The notes under the pieces were generated by a model. It was not told where the DNA came from. It saw only the letters and a program-made list of their open reading frames with translations, and ran no database searches. Of a stretch of 64,000 nt of DNA, positions 34,466 through 44,879 are shown piece by piece (position 1 is the stretch's first letter; each line of letters begins with the position of its first letter). The position numbers and the translations under genes are program-made. The DNA is from Fulvia fulva. Its lineage: Eukaryota > Ascomycota > Dothideomycetes > Mycosphaerellales > Mycosphaerellaceae. The stretch lies in contig NC_063012.1 of NCBI RefSeq assembly GCF_020509005.1, positions 10,478,001 to 10,542,000 on the forward strand, given 5' to 3'.

Positions 34466-35416
34466 TCAACTATTATCGTCTATGTCTATATACATATCTC
34501 TCGTAATCGCACTCAACGGCAGCAAACAAAACTCCGCATCACCATCTCGTCTAGCTTCCGCCAGCCGCATGGCTTGTGCAATATTCTCTTGAGGAAACCC
34601 TTCATCCACTAAGCTCTGGTAATATGCATCGATGAGACTCTTGCCCAAATCTCCATCCTCAAATGCAAGTTCAACAGCCGGATTCGCTCGCAGCACCCAG
34701 ATGTAGGTCAGAGGTGGCTCGCCCATCTCCATCCCCGGTTGAACATGGGCACTCACTACTCTTCCATCATACTTCCTCCGAAGCATCAATGCTTGGCTGC
34801 CACTTTTCGAGTGGATTTTGCTCCGATCCACTGCATGCCCTTGCTTGGCTGTATCTTCACTTGGAACAGTCGGTTCGGTCTCGCAAAGCGTAAAAGGCAC
34901 CGCGATCGCGTCTGTGTTGGCCCGTTTGGCAGCAAGTGCCATCGTCACAGCCAAGACCAGAGTATGCAAAAGCTCGCTGAGATCCTGGCGACGGTTCTCA
35001 GGCCGGATGTAGATGTACTGAAGGTATGGAACAGCATACCCACTTTTCGTCAGAAAGAGTACAGAAAAGTGTGCGGCGCCGATGGCGCGTCCGGCAGGAT
35101 CTCGAAGGCCGAGGATTCGGAAAGGAGAGAGGCCTTTGCGTTTGTACTGAGCGTCGTCTATAAGCCGCGCAACGATCAGTTCAGAGCATTCCCTTTCGCC
35201 GCCGTGGAAGTTCGTTCGGTAGAGCTCGTCGTAGTGCTCTTCGTATGCAGGACCAGACACAAGTTCGACACGGCCAAGATTAGGTAGCGCGGTCTTTGTC
35301 AGTCTTGATAGAGATATGCGCGATAAGGAAGTCAAGTCGATGGCCTGGATCTGTGCTCGCAGTGGAGGATCGAGCAACGGGGAGAGTAGTTGACTGAGTC
35401 CGTCGAGCACTTCCAT
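34466..35416 (-). CDS. GNAT-like acyltransferase-fold protein
   Basis: Single-exon ORF of 316 residues. The segment RILGLRDPAGRAIGAAHFSV, followed by VPYLQYIYIRPENRRQDLSE, has the beta-strand/P-loop pattern of GNAT N-acetyltransferases, with QYIYIRPENRRQ in the place of the acetyl-CoA-binding loop. The next helix is LLHTLVLAVTMALAA. A canonical Q/RxxGxG/A loop is not seen, so enzymatic activity is uncertain. The start opens MEVLDGLSQLLSPLL. The neighbour to the left is unrelated. Confidence 0.72.
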   Translation of the reverse strand: MEVLDGLSQLLSPLLDPPLRAQIQAIDLTSLSRISLSRLTKTALPNLGRVELVSGPAYEEHYDELYRTNFHGGERECSELIVARLIDDAQYKRKGLSPFRILGLRDPAGRAIGAAHFSVLFLTKSGYAVPYLQYIYIRPENRRQDLSELLHTLVLAVTMALAAKRANTDAIAVPFTLCETEPTVPSEDTAKQGHAVDRSKIHSKSGSQALMLRRKYDGRVVSAHVQPGMEMGEPPLTYIWVLRANPAVELAFEDGDLGKSLIDAYYQSLVDEGFPQENIAQAMRLAEARRDGDAEFCLLPLSAITRDMYIDIDDNS

Positions 35417-35590
35417 GTCAGGCAGCAGGTCGCTCTACAGTATGGCGACAAGATGTTTGACAGACTTCAGATCGGAGAAGTGATCGGGGTTCGTTCGTGA
35501 GAGGATCAAGGACTTCGCTAGCTTGTGGGGAGCAGTATTGATGCCGCTGATTGGTCAGACCTGTAAAGTCTGTCGAGAAGAACTGGTTAT

Positions 35591-35700
35591 CGCCGAGCGC
35601 TTCGTGTCACCCCCAACTCCAAGGCTGTAGGCTGAACCTGCGGCCGCGCTGTAGGGTGCTGTGGAATACAGCCATTTGCGCGAGGGATCGCGTAGCTGCA
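35591..35700 (+). repeat. Dispersed repeat copy 3
   Basis: Begins CGCCGAGCGCTTCG, with GCTGAACCTGCGGCCGCGCTGTAG in the middle and GGATCGCGTAGC at the end. It resembles copies at 40645 and 60841 more than the 50-kb copies. Lies in the 431-bp spacer between the GNAT-like and EMC3 genes, which otherwise holds nothing recognised. Confidence 0.55.
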
Positions 35701-35847
35701 TTGTCTCGATGGCCGCCGCGCAAGTCATCGCGTGCCATCAGAGTGACCTTTCACAGTCATCATGTGTCCATGCGTAAAATAGGTATTGCTGATCGTGATG
35801 GGACAGCGAGTCGGCCAACCCCTCAGTAATCGTAGCCAGTATATAAT

Positions 35848-36779
35848 TTATGCGCCGAGCTTGGCCAGCAATCTATCTTCTATGCCATCGAGAATGTACC
35901 GGTGTTCGATGACTTCTAGGTTCTCGATCTCATTCTGGAAGATCTTATCCGGGTCTTCCTGGCCACCCATGGGATTCTGTCCCATTTGAGCTTGTGCCAT
36001 CTGTTGTGTAGCCATATTGGCAGCTGAGCGTCGTTAGCACGGGAGCATTCGTTGAGGGAGCTTGGCGTACCATTATTGTTGCCAAGGATGAAGTTGTACA
36101 CTGGTTGCAGCCCGAACAGAGTCAGGAAGTACCAGCTCAAGCTGGACACCCACCGCACATCCAGATCTCTTGTGCCGACTCCTGCCTGTAGCATTTGCTT
36201 GAACTGCGGCGTGAGTGGGAACGGCAGTTTCACTACCCGTTGTCAGCATTCCTTTCTGCGGGCAGTACCTCATCATCGACTCACTGATGACATAGCCAGA
36301 GAAGAAAGCATTAATCCAGCCCATGATCAAGCTCTGCGGCACCATCATGGCAACATTCCCCTTCATCATGCCCATCATGCCCTCCATCATAGCCGGATCA
36401 CTCATAGGGTTTGGCTTTGCCTTCCCTCTATTCTCCAGGTCTGCGAGGAATCTGCCATCTTTCACACCGCCTATGAAGAAATCTTTCCGGCGCTCGAAGG
36501 CTGGTTTCGAAATCTGTTGGTGGTTTGCGCGGAGGGCTTGGGCGCGCATGAGCGAGCGCTGTTCGCGGATCTTAGCCAGGGCTTGCTTCTTTGGCGTGGT
36601 CTGTAGGAGCGTCGAGAGGTAGTGGCGCAGGATGCCGGTCAGAATCATGACTACGGTGATGGGTAGGAGAATCCAGTAGCTGGTCGCAGTGCGTCAGTGT
36701 AGCTCTCGCAGTGGTGACGCCGGCGCACTTACAAGAGAGCAGGATCCCGATGGATCTGCTGTTCTACGGGGCCAGCCAT
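35848..36779 (-). CDS. EMC3: ER membrane protein complex subunit 3
   Basis: Core subunit of the EMC insertase, an Oxa1-superfamily protein that inserts tail-anchored and multipass proteins into the ER membrane. Exons 36733-36779, 36285-36679, 36071-36232 and 35848-36023 give 259 residues, the usual length. Seen: a first membrane span YWILLPITVVMILTGILRHY, the helix LAKIREQRSLMRAQALRANH, the Met-rich region MMEGMMGMMKGNVAMMVPQS, IMGWINAFFSGYVI, PFPLTPQFKQMLQAGVGTRD and WVSSLSWYFLTLFGLQPVYN, then a tail reading QEDPDKIFQNEIENLEVIEH. Introns are 47-53 bp with good branch sites. It is divergent from SPC2, 241 bp away. Confidence 0.94.
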
Positions 36780-37020
36780 TGCGACGAATGTGAAAGTGCT
36801 GTGTGTGGTGTTGTAGAGGTGGGAAGTTCGGCTGCTGCTGCTGGACACAGCACGAGCTTCACATGATGCGGATGTGCTCCGCGATCCAAGCTCGTCCTCA
36901 AACTCACTCCTAGATGACAGCTAGCACTTTTTGAGACACGCGACTGTAATACCACGATGCAATAGAGCCTCTCGAATACGATCACCTTTGTGAGAAGTAC
37001 ACAAAACAGCCACGCGCACC
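36780..37020. promoter_or_regulatory. Shared EMC3/SPC2 bidirectional promoter region
   Basis: Only 241 bp separate the two start codons, so both promoters must overlap or abut here. Both products act on proteins entering the ER, and co-regulation is a reasonable inference. No TATA box or named factor site stands out. Confidence 0.5.
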
Positions 37021-37743
37021 ATGTCAGATTCACGCATATCACCGTACTCGCTCAATGACCTCAAGAACACGACCGACGACGCTCTGGGCAACTACCTTCG
37101 AGGACTCTCCTTCAAGCAGGACAACAGCAAACTTGATGTACGACTGGCACTGGGCTATGTCGCCGTCATAATAGCAGGCGCAACCTTTGCCGCAGATTAC
37201 AAGCTGGGCTGGGAAGCGACAAAGTACTGGACAGCTGTAGCAGTGGCCGCTTACGCAATTCTCAACGGCGCCCTTACATACTGGATATGGGCTGTAGAGC
37301 AGGGGCTGGTCTTTGAGGGCACACATGGAGGCACGAAGGTATGATAGCACACTATTGCAGTTCGGAAGTCGTCTCCAAGCTGACATTCCGCGCGGCAGGT
37401 CTCAATTGCTGCAAAGACGAAGAAGCACGACCCAACATACTACCTCACCGTGTCAACGACAAAACCGAACGCACCAGCCACTTCTCGCCAGCTCCAAGCA
37501 CCTTTCACGACATGGTTTACCGCAGACGGCTATTTTGTCGCGAAGCCGTTCCAACAATGGATCGCTTCGAGCATTGAGGAAGTTGGAGATGTGGACTTGA
37601 AGAACGCGAACAGGGACGAGAGGGATGAGCTCGCCGCTCCTACTGCCAAAGTAGAGTTGCTGCAGAGTGGTGATGGCGGTGTGGACGTTACTGGCAACGA
37701 TAGCAAAGCGAAAGGCAGCAAGAGATCGAAGAGGGAGGTCTGA
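37021..37743 (+). CDS. SPC2: Signal peptidase complex subunit 2
   Basis: Accessory subunit of the ER signal peptidase complex (SPC25/SPCS2), which helps link the complex to the translocon. Exons 37021-37338 and 37399-37743 give 220 residues. Seen: SPYSLNDLKNTTDDALGNYL, two membrane spans (LALGYVAVIIAGATFAADY and YWTAVAVAAYAILNGALTYW), and a cytosolic domain beginning YYLTVSTTKPNAPATSRQLQ with FTTWFTADGYFVAKPFQQWI. The tail is Lys-rich. The 60-bp intron joins GTK to VSIAAKTKKHDP. Family and order of elements are typical. Confidence 0.92.
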
Positions 37744-38366
37744 TAGGATGGAAAGGCACAATACAACACCCACTCAAAGATCGAGGTTGCATGCCAAAGG
37801 CCGGACCCATGTTGGGTGTTCTCCAAATGTCATGATCAATGCCAGTGAAGCACCTCCCTGAGGCTCTTGCTATGCAGACGAGCTATGCCGGCCCTCACGA
37901 CTCAATCTACCCACATCTTCGAAAGTTGAATAGTCTACAGCGGAATCAGACTTGCCTAGCTTCAGTGCATCAAATTCAGGGCGGGATAGGGTCCAGAGAT
38001 GCTAGAGTTCTGCTGTAGGAGAAGCTAGCTTAGACGGCCTGGTGCGAGGACTTGTGTTGCACGGCAACTACCACAAAAGATCCTCCCATCGTCCTTCGTT
38101 GTCGACTGTGTATGCGAATATCTGGAGACGGTGGTATGAAGCATAGTTCTAGTCCAGCAAAACACGCTAGTCGACCCGTTGATCCATAAATGATGCACCT
38201 CGCCTTCCTCGGCTTTGAATCTAGAATACCACACTTCGCGTGACAAGATTTGCCTCTTTCCTTCGCACACCCAGACTCGCGGGAATACACATAGCGTACG
38301 GAATTCAGGCGCACGGCGTTGGCATTGAGTTTTACTTCGAGCATTGAGCTGGTCAAAAGAGTGAAA
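37744..38366. other. Intergenic, nothing recognised
   Basis: The 623-bp spacer between SPC2 and the FAH-family gene contains the latter's promoter. The overlapping minus ORFs have no supporting features and no repeat was seen. Confidence 0.5.
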
Positions 38367-39368
38367 ATGTCTTCAATGCGTTCGCTTTTGAGCACGCGAG
38401 CGCAACTCTTGTGCAGATCAAGCAGCCACAAGATCTCATCTTCATCACGACGATGGTATCCTGCCGCCAACGATATAGAAGGCATGCTCCAGGAGAAAGA
38501 AAAGTGGGAGAACGTTCCAGGTGACATACGAAAACTGGCAGTATTCGCAGAACATGCTCGCGCACACAACTACCAGATTCCTCTTCTATCCAAGGCTCAA
38601 CACGGCGATTTTGATCAGAAGAAGGCATACCACATTGCATCAGCCATTCGAAAGCTGCGGGAGATGAACGGTGAAGTTGTGGCCGGACGAAAAATCGGCT
38701 TCACCAACCGGAACATCTGGCCTGAGTATGGAATCGATGCGAGCAATTGGTCATATGTCTATCAGAACACCGTCGTGGACCTACCGGAGAAGAACGAGCT
38801 GAGCGAAGGCAAGGTTGTGCTCGCCAACATAACTCATCTCAACGCGATGGAACCTAAGATTGAACCCGAGATCATCTTCGGGCTGAAGAGCACCATTACT
38901 TCTTCCATGAGCGATGTGGAGCTGTTACGCAGTATAGACTGGGTAGCCCATGGCTTCGAAATTGTGGCTTCGATCTACCCGCATTGGAAGTTCACCGCTG
39001 CAGACACGACTGCGGGATTCGCACTTCACGGCCTGCTGCTTGTTGGACCAAGGCTGTGGCTGAAGAATGGACATGATGAAGAAGCTCTACTAGACAGCCT
39101 CCGCAACTTCAAGGTCGAATTGCTGCGCAATGGCGAGAAAGTCGACCAAGGAATGGGTAGCAATGTACTCGGAAGCCCAATCAATGCACTTCGACACCTA
39201 GCCGAGCTGCTGGAGAAGGACGAATTCAACAACACCGTCGAAGCTGGAGAGGTTGTTACTACAGGGACATTGACTCGAGCGTTGGAAATCAAGAACGGTG
39301 ATCTGTGGTCGACGAAGCTTGAAGGCATCGATCTACCTGGTCTGGAAGTTTCGTTCAAGCTGCAATAA
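38367..39368 (+). CDS. FAH-superfamily hydratase/decarboxylase (2-keto-4-pentenoate hydratase-like)
   Basis: Single exon, 333 residues. The N-terminus (MSSMRSLLSTRAQLLCRSSS...SSSSRRW) is basic and Ser-rich, a plausible mitochondrial presequence. The body follows the hydratase/4-oxalocrotonate decarboxylase branch of the fumarylacetoacetase superfamily: RKIGFTNRNIWPEYGIDASN, the probable metal-ligand strand MEPKIEPEIIFGLKST, DWVAHGFEIVASIYPHWKFT, GFALHGLLLVGPRLWL, VLGSPINALRHLAELL and GEVVTTGTLTRAL. Such enzymes act late in meta-cleavage of catechols in bacteria; the fungal substrate is unknown. A catabolic link with the phenol hydroxylase 22 kb away would be speculation. Confidence 0.85.
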   Translation: MSSMRSLLSTRAQLLCRSSSHKISSSSRRWYPAANDIEGMLQEKEKWENVPGDIRKLAVFAEHARAHNYQIPLLSKAQHGDFDQKKAYHIASAIRKLREMNGEVVAGRKIGFTNRNIWPEYGIDASNWSYVYQNTVVDLPEKNELSEGKVVLANITHLNAMEPKIEPEIIFGLKSTITSSMSDVELLRSIDWVAHGFEIVASIYPHWKFTAADTTAGFALHGLLLVGPRLWLKNGHDEEALLDSLRNFKVELLRNGEKVDQGMGSNVLGSPINALRHLAELLEKDEFNNTVEAGEVVTTGTLTRALEIKNGDLWSTKLEGIDLPGLEVSFKLQ

Positions 39369-39550
39369 GAAATATTTGGCAATCTGATGGATCAGGAACT
39401 CGCGACAGAGTCGTGGATCATGTGGCGCCCCAGCGCTTCGCTTATACTGTTTACGAGGCCAACATTCAAACCTCCCTGAACAGCCAGTGCGCTGGGGAGC
39501 ACACGCAACCATACGCCAATCCGGTGCTTCTACCGCGCCTCCAGCAAGCG

Positions 39551-40177
39551 TCATTCTCCCTGCCGTTCCTTCAGCATAAGCTCAATCCTCCCAACACACA
39601 GCGGCCATGGTCTTTTCCCTTGCGGATCCCTCGCCGAGATCTCAATCATATTGACATCCACACCCCACTCAGGCCAATATTCCGGGAAATCGGCGACTAT
39701 AGGATGGAGGTATCCACTGGCTCCCCAAACAGCGAAAGCACTGTACACATGCAGGGCCTTTCCATCTTGGATCATCCAGGCGTAAACTCCCGCAACGATG
39801 CCCCGAGGAGCCGGTCCCAGTGGCTTGAAGGTCATGCCTTTGAAGTCGAAGAAATGCGACGTGTTATACAGCTTCGCAGTATCCGGGTCGAACTCTACTC
39901 TGGAAGGAGAGCCATATCGATCTGCAGCGGTAAAGATGGCGTTGGTGCCCACAACGGCGCAGTCCGCGTCGTTTGGCGAAAGGAGATCCTGCTCTACGGC
40001 TAGAGAAGTGTTCACAATATCGTATCGAATGAACTCCAGAGGATCCAGATGGTCCAGCTTCTGCTTGGCTTTCTTGTCTAGTTTGACATTGTCGAACTAT
40101 TCACACCGCGTTAGCCGGGCCGGTTTCAGCGGAGGCAGGCAAGACCTACTGTTATGTTGTAATGGCTCACAGGCATG
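39551..40177 (-). CDS. Conserved-looking protein of unknown function
   Basis: A 27-nt first exon (40151-40177, MPVSHYNIT) and a second exon 39551-40096 give 190 residues. The 54-bp intron starts GTAGGT and ends with a GCTAAC branch and AATAG acceptor. The product includes LDHLDPLEFIRYDIVNTSLA, HFFDFKGMTFKPLGPAPRG, YAWMIQDGKALHVYSAFAVW and WPEWGVDVNMIEISARDPQG. I do not recognise the family. It is globular in composition, without signal peptide or membrane span, and converges tail-to-tail with the FAH-family gene 182 bp away. Confidence 0.65.
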
Positions 40178-41207
40178 GAACGGCCGCCATTACCAGGCGA
40201 GAATGATTGCTCATGCAGAGTGAAGACTGATTGTTCGATAAGAGGGCGGGGCGCGGCTTTACATAGCTGTGAAGCTCCCAACACACAAAGCCATAGCGAA
40301 TGCATCGCGGATGTTACTTCTCTGTATTCGAACAGCGGCGACAACGACAGATCTGATATCGAGGGCCTGGTGCTGTATACAGCTTCGAAGCGGTCTTCAT
40401 CAGGCCGGGAGCGCGCAGCTGCCTAGCACCCCGCTTGATAATTGGTTGGCACGAAGGATGTGGGAAGGACTGAGTTCACACCAATGCATTGGAGTGTGTG
40501 CTGTGCCACATGAGATTGTGAGGGTGTTCCCAGTCAGCTTCTGTGTGCAAAGAGAAATCAGTATCCTGTTGGCAGGCCGTGACCATAGTCGAAGTCGGGG
40601 TATGGCGCTATGATCTCAGGGCTTGGTGTCAGAGGTCCTCAGGCACCGCCGAGCGCTTCGAAGTAGTATTGAAGCGGATACTTTTGCGCGAATCTGCGGG
40701 CACGTAGCTGTATAGCGGAGACTGTAGCATACACACGAAGCTGTAGCGCGTCGTAGTGCTCAGCGCATTCTATGTCAGCTTCTGAGCAGCGTTGGAGACT
40801 CATTTGCTCGTTCACTCCGTTGCTCGTTCACCTCTTTGCTGTTCTCTTTGGCGCGGGAACGCACTTCGTGGCCAGCCCTGACCAAGGACTGGCGCCGAAG
40901 GTATATCAACATGCCCCTCCCCACAGCACTGTGTGAGACTATCCCGCAAATTACCTTGCGCTCATGCGAGCTCATATCAAGCACTGGAGGACAATGAGCC
41001 GTTCACTTGAGAGTCTGTGAGACTAGGTTGGGCCATCAAATCCTGAAAGTATGCTTAGTGAACGTTGTCTGAGTGTATGTCATTTTGTATAAGCACCCTC
41101 GCTGGTATAGCACAAAAGTTTCATGTCATACTCTTTGCATTCAGAGCTAGGTATGATATTCGTGACATTCTATCGCTAACGTCCGCTCGTATCGTTTCGT
41201 GTATACT
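40178..41207. other. Intergenic with one repeat copy
   Basis: Upstream of one minus-strand gene and downstream of EMP24. Apart from the dispersed repeat at 40645-40756, no gene or motif is supported; small ORFs on both strands look random. Confidence 0.5.
40645..40756 (+). repeat. Dispersed repeat copy 4
   Basis: Begins ACCGCCGAGCGCTTCG and ends CTGTAGCGCGTCGTAG, with CTGCGGGCACGTAGCTGTAT and AGCGGAGACTGTAGC internally. It matches the copy at 60841 in order, spacing and many bases (CATAGCGGCTACAGTAGC there). Confidence 0.6.
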
Positions 41208-41934
41208 CTATACTACATGCTTCACCTGTCCAGCAAGTTAGCCAAGCGCACCTCTGTTGAACGAAGGCTGACCGGGCGACTTGACCTCGAAGAAACGTTT
41301 CAACCACCACACCTGGAACACGCCCTCTCCGATCAACACACCCAGCTGGAAGATGCTCCACCACTTGACACGAGCGTTTGTGCTCTCTGCGGTGTTGCGG
41401 TGAATGCGTTCTCGGAGTACCATGTATGATTGCTCGTCCCTGACTTGCGCTATGTGATCCGACAGGATGCGAACTGCGATTGTTAGCTTTGTGCCCAACT
41501 CGTGGTATGCTCCTGGTATTGTGTGTTCACGTACTCTCTTTCTCGAGTGGATCCAATGGAGCATCACTCTCCGGCACGTAGACTATACCGTGCACATTGA
41601 AGCTGACCTCCTTCGTGTTCGCGGACCAATGCTCGTTGCTAAAGCAGTATGCGTATCTCCCATCTTCTCTTGCGTCGAAGGAGTGGTCGCCGGAGCTGAC
41701 GGTTCGCTGGTCGATGATGTTGTTGCCGGTGGGTGACTTGATCCAGAAGTCGATGTCCAAGTTGCCACTTCCACCGAATTCCCTATCGCCGACCTGGAAG
41801 ATGACGGTCATCTTGTCGTCCTTGTGCAGCTCCTCGTGGAAGCACTCTCGCGAGTGTGCTCGCAGCTGGATGTTGTGCGCATGGCTGAGGGCGAAGAGGG
41901 ACAGCAGCGAGAGAAAGAGACCTAAGATCGCCAT
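41208..41934 (-). CDS. EMP24: p24-family cargo receptor Emp24/TMED2
   Basis: Type I membrane protein of COPI/COPII vesicles that sorts GPI-anchored and other cargo between ER and Golgi. Exons 41535-41934, 41286-41473 and a terminal 18-nt exon 41208-41225 give 201 residues. Seen: a signal peptide (MAILGLFLSLLSLFALSHA), a GOLD domain (ECFHEELHKDDKMTVIFQV, DIDFWIKSPTGNNI, GRYAYCFSNEHWS), a helical neck with EQSYMVLRERIHRNTAESTN, and a membrane span. The last 60-bp intron has a GGCTAACTTG branch; splicing it yields the tail RFFEVKHVV, matching the family's FFEV-x-x-VV ending. Without this splice the protein would carry an atypical longer tail. Confidence 0.92.
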
Positions 41935-43592
41935 GGTGAAGTCGTTGCACCGGTGCGGTGGTGGCAGAAGTGAAGAGAAAGAGCAATTGCTGGTCTTGAG
42001 TTGATGGTTTCGTGTTCTCGAAAGTGCAGCACGCGAGGGTCCCTGGAGAAGTTAAGCTCAGGTACTCAGCCTACGTGGTCTCAGCTTCTACGCTATACCG
42101 CAAGCGGGCGCGAAGCTGCACCTACGCTTTGGAAGCTTGGACTTGTTCCTATTGGGCGACGGAGCGAGGTGGTTCTGATTGGCTGAGACTATGGAAAAGG
42201 GGCTCTTAGCGCCGATCGCCGACAGGGGCTGCCAGCTTCATCAGTTCGCGCGCCGACTTCACTTCTTTCTCTCACATGCATCAACTCTTGCATGTGCCTT
42301 CCCTGGCACTGTGTGCTGCTGATGTGGAGTCAGTGGTCACAGATCATGCTTGCTGGTCACGAGACTGCCAGAAATCATCACGCGGTTACGCTATAGAAAG
42401 ATGACCACAGCACTACTTGGTAGGGGAAAAAGCAGCACTGGAAGAGGGCGAAGAGTAGTCACAGAAAGCAAGAGAGCGTGGCTCAGATCGATGATGTGGA
42501 GAAGAGATGTACTGGAGAGGTGTCGCTGTTGTAGAAGCAATTGGCAAGATTCTGACAACTATGGCTCATGGCCTATGCCTTCCATTCCGACACTGCGCTT
42601 GCTGATGCAACGACACCACGAATCGACATGCCACACCGCCGACTCTACTACAACATCCTCGACGATGCGATCGAATCCCGCATCGACTCTTGAGTGCAGC
42701 AGCGAGCTGGCTCGGACAACTTGGGTACGCGGTGGGCGGATTGCGAAGCCTGCGTCGGTTCGCGAACACTTTTCACGCCATCGGCAGAAGCCCGGCAAGT
42801 ACATACACAACCCATATAATAGTCCAGGAGATGCATTCAGTAACTTGACACAAATGGCTCAATGAGATGCACAGGACGTCAAATCAACTCTCACCTTAAG
42901 TGGTAAAAGTACCGACCTGTTGTGTGAACACTCCACAATGCAACCTCATTCGGCCGTCAAGCCCCCATTTTTTTGCTGGTGAGAGCGTCTTCTTGCCATG
43001 GTCACTATGTGTGGCGGTTCAAGTCCCCCGGCCGGGAGCCTTACGTTCCCGACTTTTTGCTCTCCTTTCATTCACTTTCAATACTTTCGGAATCGCACAC
43101 GCCCTTGGCCACCACTGACTCGGCATTGCGGAGAGCTCTTCGATGGCCACTGTTTGTAACCACTCGATTGGAATGGCTGAGTCGAGACGAAGCATGTAGT
43201 ACGCTCTGTATTCCGCCGCCGCTCGACGCTGATAGCAGAAATCAACTTTTTGCCAAGCTCAAAACACCAACCACCAACCCAACATGGGGCGCCTTGCAAC
43301 ATACGTAGCCGCCAGCGCAACACATCCAGACAATCTGCAGCCTGTCGAGCGCCTGCCGGCAGTGTCGGTCATAGATGCGCTGCTACCCAGACGACTCGCC
43401 TCGATAGGCTCACTGAAGCGACAAGTAAGTTCCAACACATACCTGCCATCATTTTCAGCGACAGCTAGCATACGGGCTTCACTCACGCCTCACTCACGTC
43501 GCAATGCGCTTCCACATACTCGACACGCAATCTAGCACTACATCTCGCCATATTCACCAATAGCCTTTTGCCATCTAACCACCGCCACCACC
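41935..43592. other. Large divergent intergenic region, unresolved
   Basis: Spans 1.66 kb between the starts of EMP24 (minus) and the Myb-like gene (plus). A plus ORF reaching from an ATG at 42400 to 42865 (MTTALLGRGKSSTGRGRR...) is Arg/Ser-rich without family features. No repeat copy was found. CT-rich DNA precedes the Myb-like start. Confidence 0.4.
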
Positions 43593-44879
43593 ATGTTCAC
43601 CACTTTCTTCGGCCTGCTTAGGCCTTCCATCTCCATGCAACTCATTGACTCTAACACTGGACAGCCTCTAGACTCGAAAGCCAGCATCGCACCTTCCATC
43701 ACCCACACCGACATCAAGAAAGATGGCAACGGCAAGATGGTCATGGTTCGCCACAAGAGCCAGGCCGGAAGCATTGTGAGCGGCGGCGGCGACAGAGACG
43801 CCGCACCCAAGGGCAACAAGAACAATAACGGCAAACAGAACGCGAAGAACAACGACACCAAGGCAGCCGAGACCGATGGCGACGGTGGCAAACCATGGAC
43901 TGCGAAGGACGACGCCAGGCTCAAGGCACTCAAGGCCGAGAACAAGACATGGGCTCAGATTGCCGAGATCTTGGGTCGCTCTGGCAAGGAGGAGGTGTCT
44001 GCGCGCTTCAAAGAGCTCAACAAGGACGAGCCTGCCGGTGACGGTGGAGACAAGAAAGGCAACGCAGCACCCGCCGCAGCTGAAGCAAGTGGTGGAGGCG
44101 ACTTCACCGCAGACGTAGACGCGAAGATCAAGGAAATGATAGACTCAAGCACTCCCAACAAGGCCATCGCAGAAGCGCTCGGTCGGAACCTGGACAAAGC
44201 CCTCAAAGCCCACATTGCTCAGCTCCGAAACGAGGTGAAAGATGCATCTGGTGGCAACACCGCTCCAGCAGCAGCAGAGAAGAAGCAGGACAACACTAAC
44301 AAGGGCAGCAATGGCAACGACTTCACCGCAGCGGACGACGCAAAGATCAAGGAGCTTCTAGACGCTGGCAACAATAATTTCAAGGAGATCGCCAAAGCCC
44401 TCGGTAAGACGATGGGTAAAGACTTCGCCGACCACGTCAAGGAACTCAAGAACCAGGGCGGAGGAGGCCAAGACGCTGCTGCCGCTGAGAAGGACAACGA
44501 AGGCGGCAAGAAGGCCAATAAGAAAGACAAAGGTGGAGGTCGCGGTGGCGGTGACGCAGAGAAGAAGCCCGACCAGCCTGAGAAGGAGACAGGCAAGAGC
44601 AAGGAGCACAAACACCCATCAAAAGCAGGCAGCGCGGTAAGTCGTCGCAGCACTCGCAGCCATCGCAGCGAGGCCAAGTTCACGATGCGGGAGTGGATGA
44701 CGCTTCAAGAGGATGAGATCTTCAGCTTTGGAGAGTTGCAGCTCTTGACGGAGCTTATCAATAAGGAGCCTGGACGCAGTTGGTTGAGTGTTGCGAGCGC
44801 GTTCCATGATAAGACGGGGAGGAGGGTGCATCCGGAGGATATTAGGGAGAAATTTGATGAGATGGCGAGGATGGGGTGA
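43593..44879 (+). CDS. Myb/SANT-like repeat protein, Lys/Ala/Gly-rich
   Basis: Single exon, 428 residues. Three similar helical units occur: WTAKDDARLKALKAENKTW... near 101-142, FTADVDAKIKEMIDSSTP... near 171-213, and FTAADDAKIKELLDAGNNN... near 243-286. Each is about 42 residues, with a spaced [WF]TAxxDAxhK start and a later ALG or ILG turn, as in Myb/SANT helices. A fourth, divergent unit follows near 369-425 (FGELQLLTELINKEPGRSWL). Linkers are low-complexity, rich in Asn, Gly, Asp and Lys. A DNA- or chromatin-binding role is inferred. Only the first unit keeps several Trp residues expected of true Myb repeats. Confidence 0.72.
   Translation: MFTTFFGLLRPSISMQLIDSNTGQPLDSKASIAPSITHTDIKKDGNGKMVMVRHKSQAGSIVSGGGDRDAAPKGNKNNNGKQNAKNNDTKAAETDGDGGKPWTAKDDARLKALKAENKTWAQIAEILGRSGKEEVSARFKELNKDEPAGDGGDKKGNAAPAAAEASGGGDFTADVDAKIKEMIDSSTPNKAIAEALGRNLDKALKAHIAQLRNEVKDASGGNTAPAAAEKKQDNTNKGSNGNDFTAADDAKIKELLDAGNNNFKEIAKALGKTMGKDFADHVKELKNQGGGGQDAAAAEKDNEGGKKANKKDKGGGRGGGDAEKKPDQPEKETGKSKEHKHPSKAGSAVSRRSTRSHRSEAKFTMREWMTLQEDEIFSFGELQLLTELINKEPGRSWLSVASAFHDKTGRRVHPEDIREKFDEMARMG

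Noticed and set aside
41238..41285. Read-through C-terminus of Emp24
   Set aside because: The spliced alternative restores the family-specific FFEV-x-x-VV ending and has a perfect branch site.
42350..42865. 171-codon plus-strand ORF in the EMP24-Myb spacer
   Set aside because: It needs a non-ATG start for full length, is Arg/Ser-rich, and shows no motif, splice support or codon pattern like its neighbours. Left as unresolved.
43008..43045. GGTTCAAGTCC resembling a tRNA B box
   Set aside because: No pairing T-stem, A box, anticodon arm or acceptor stem could be found around it.
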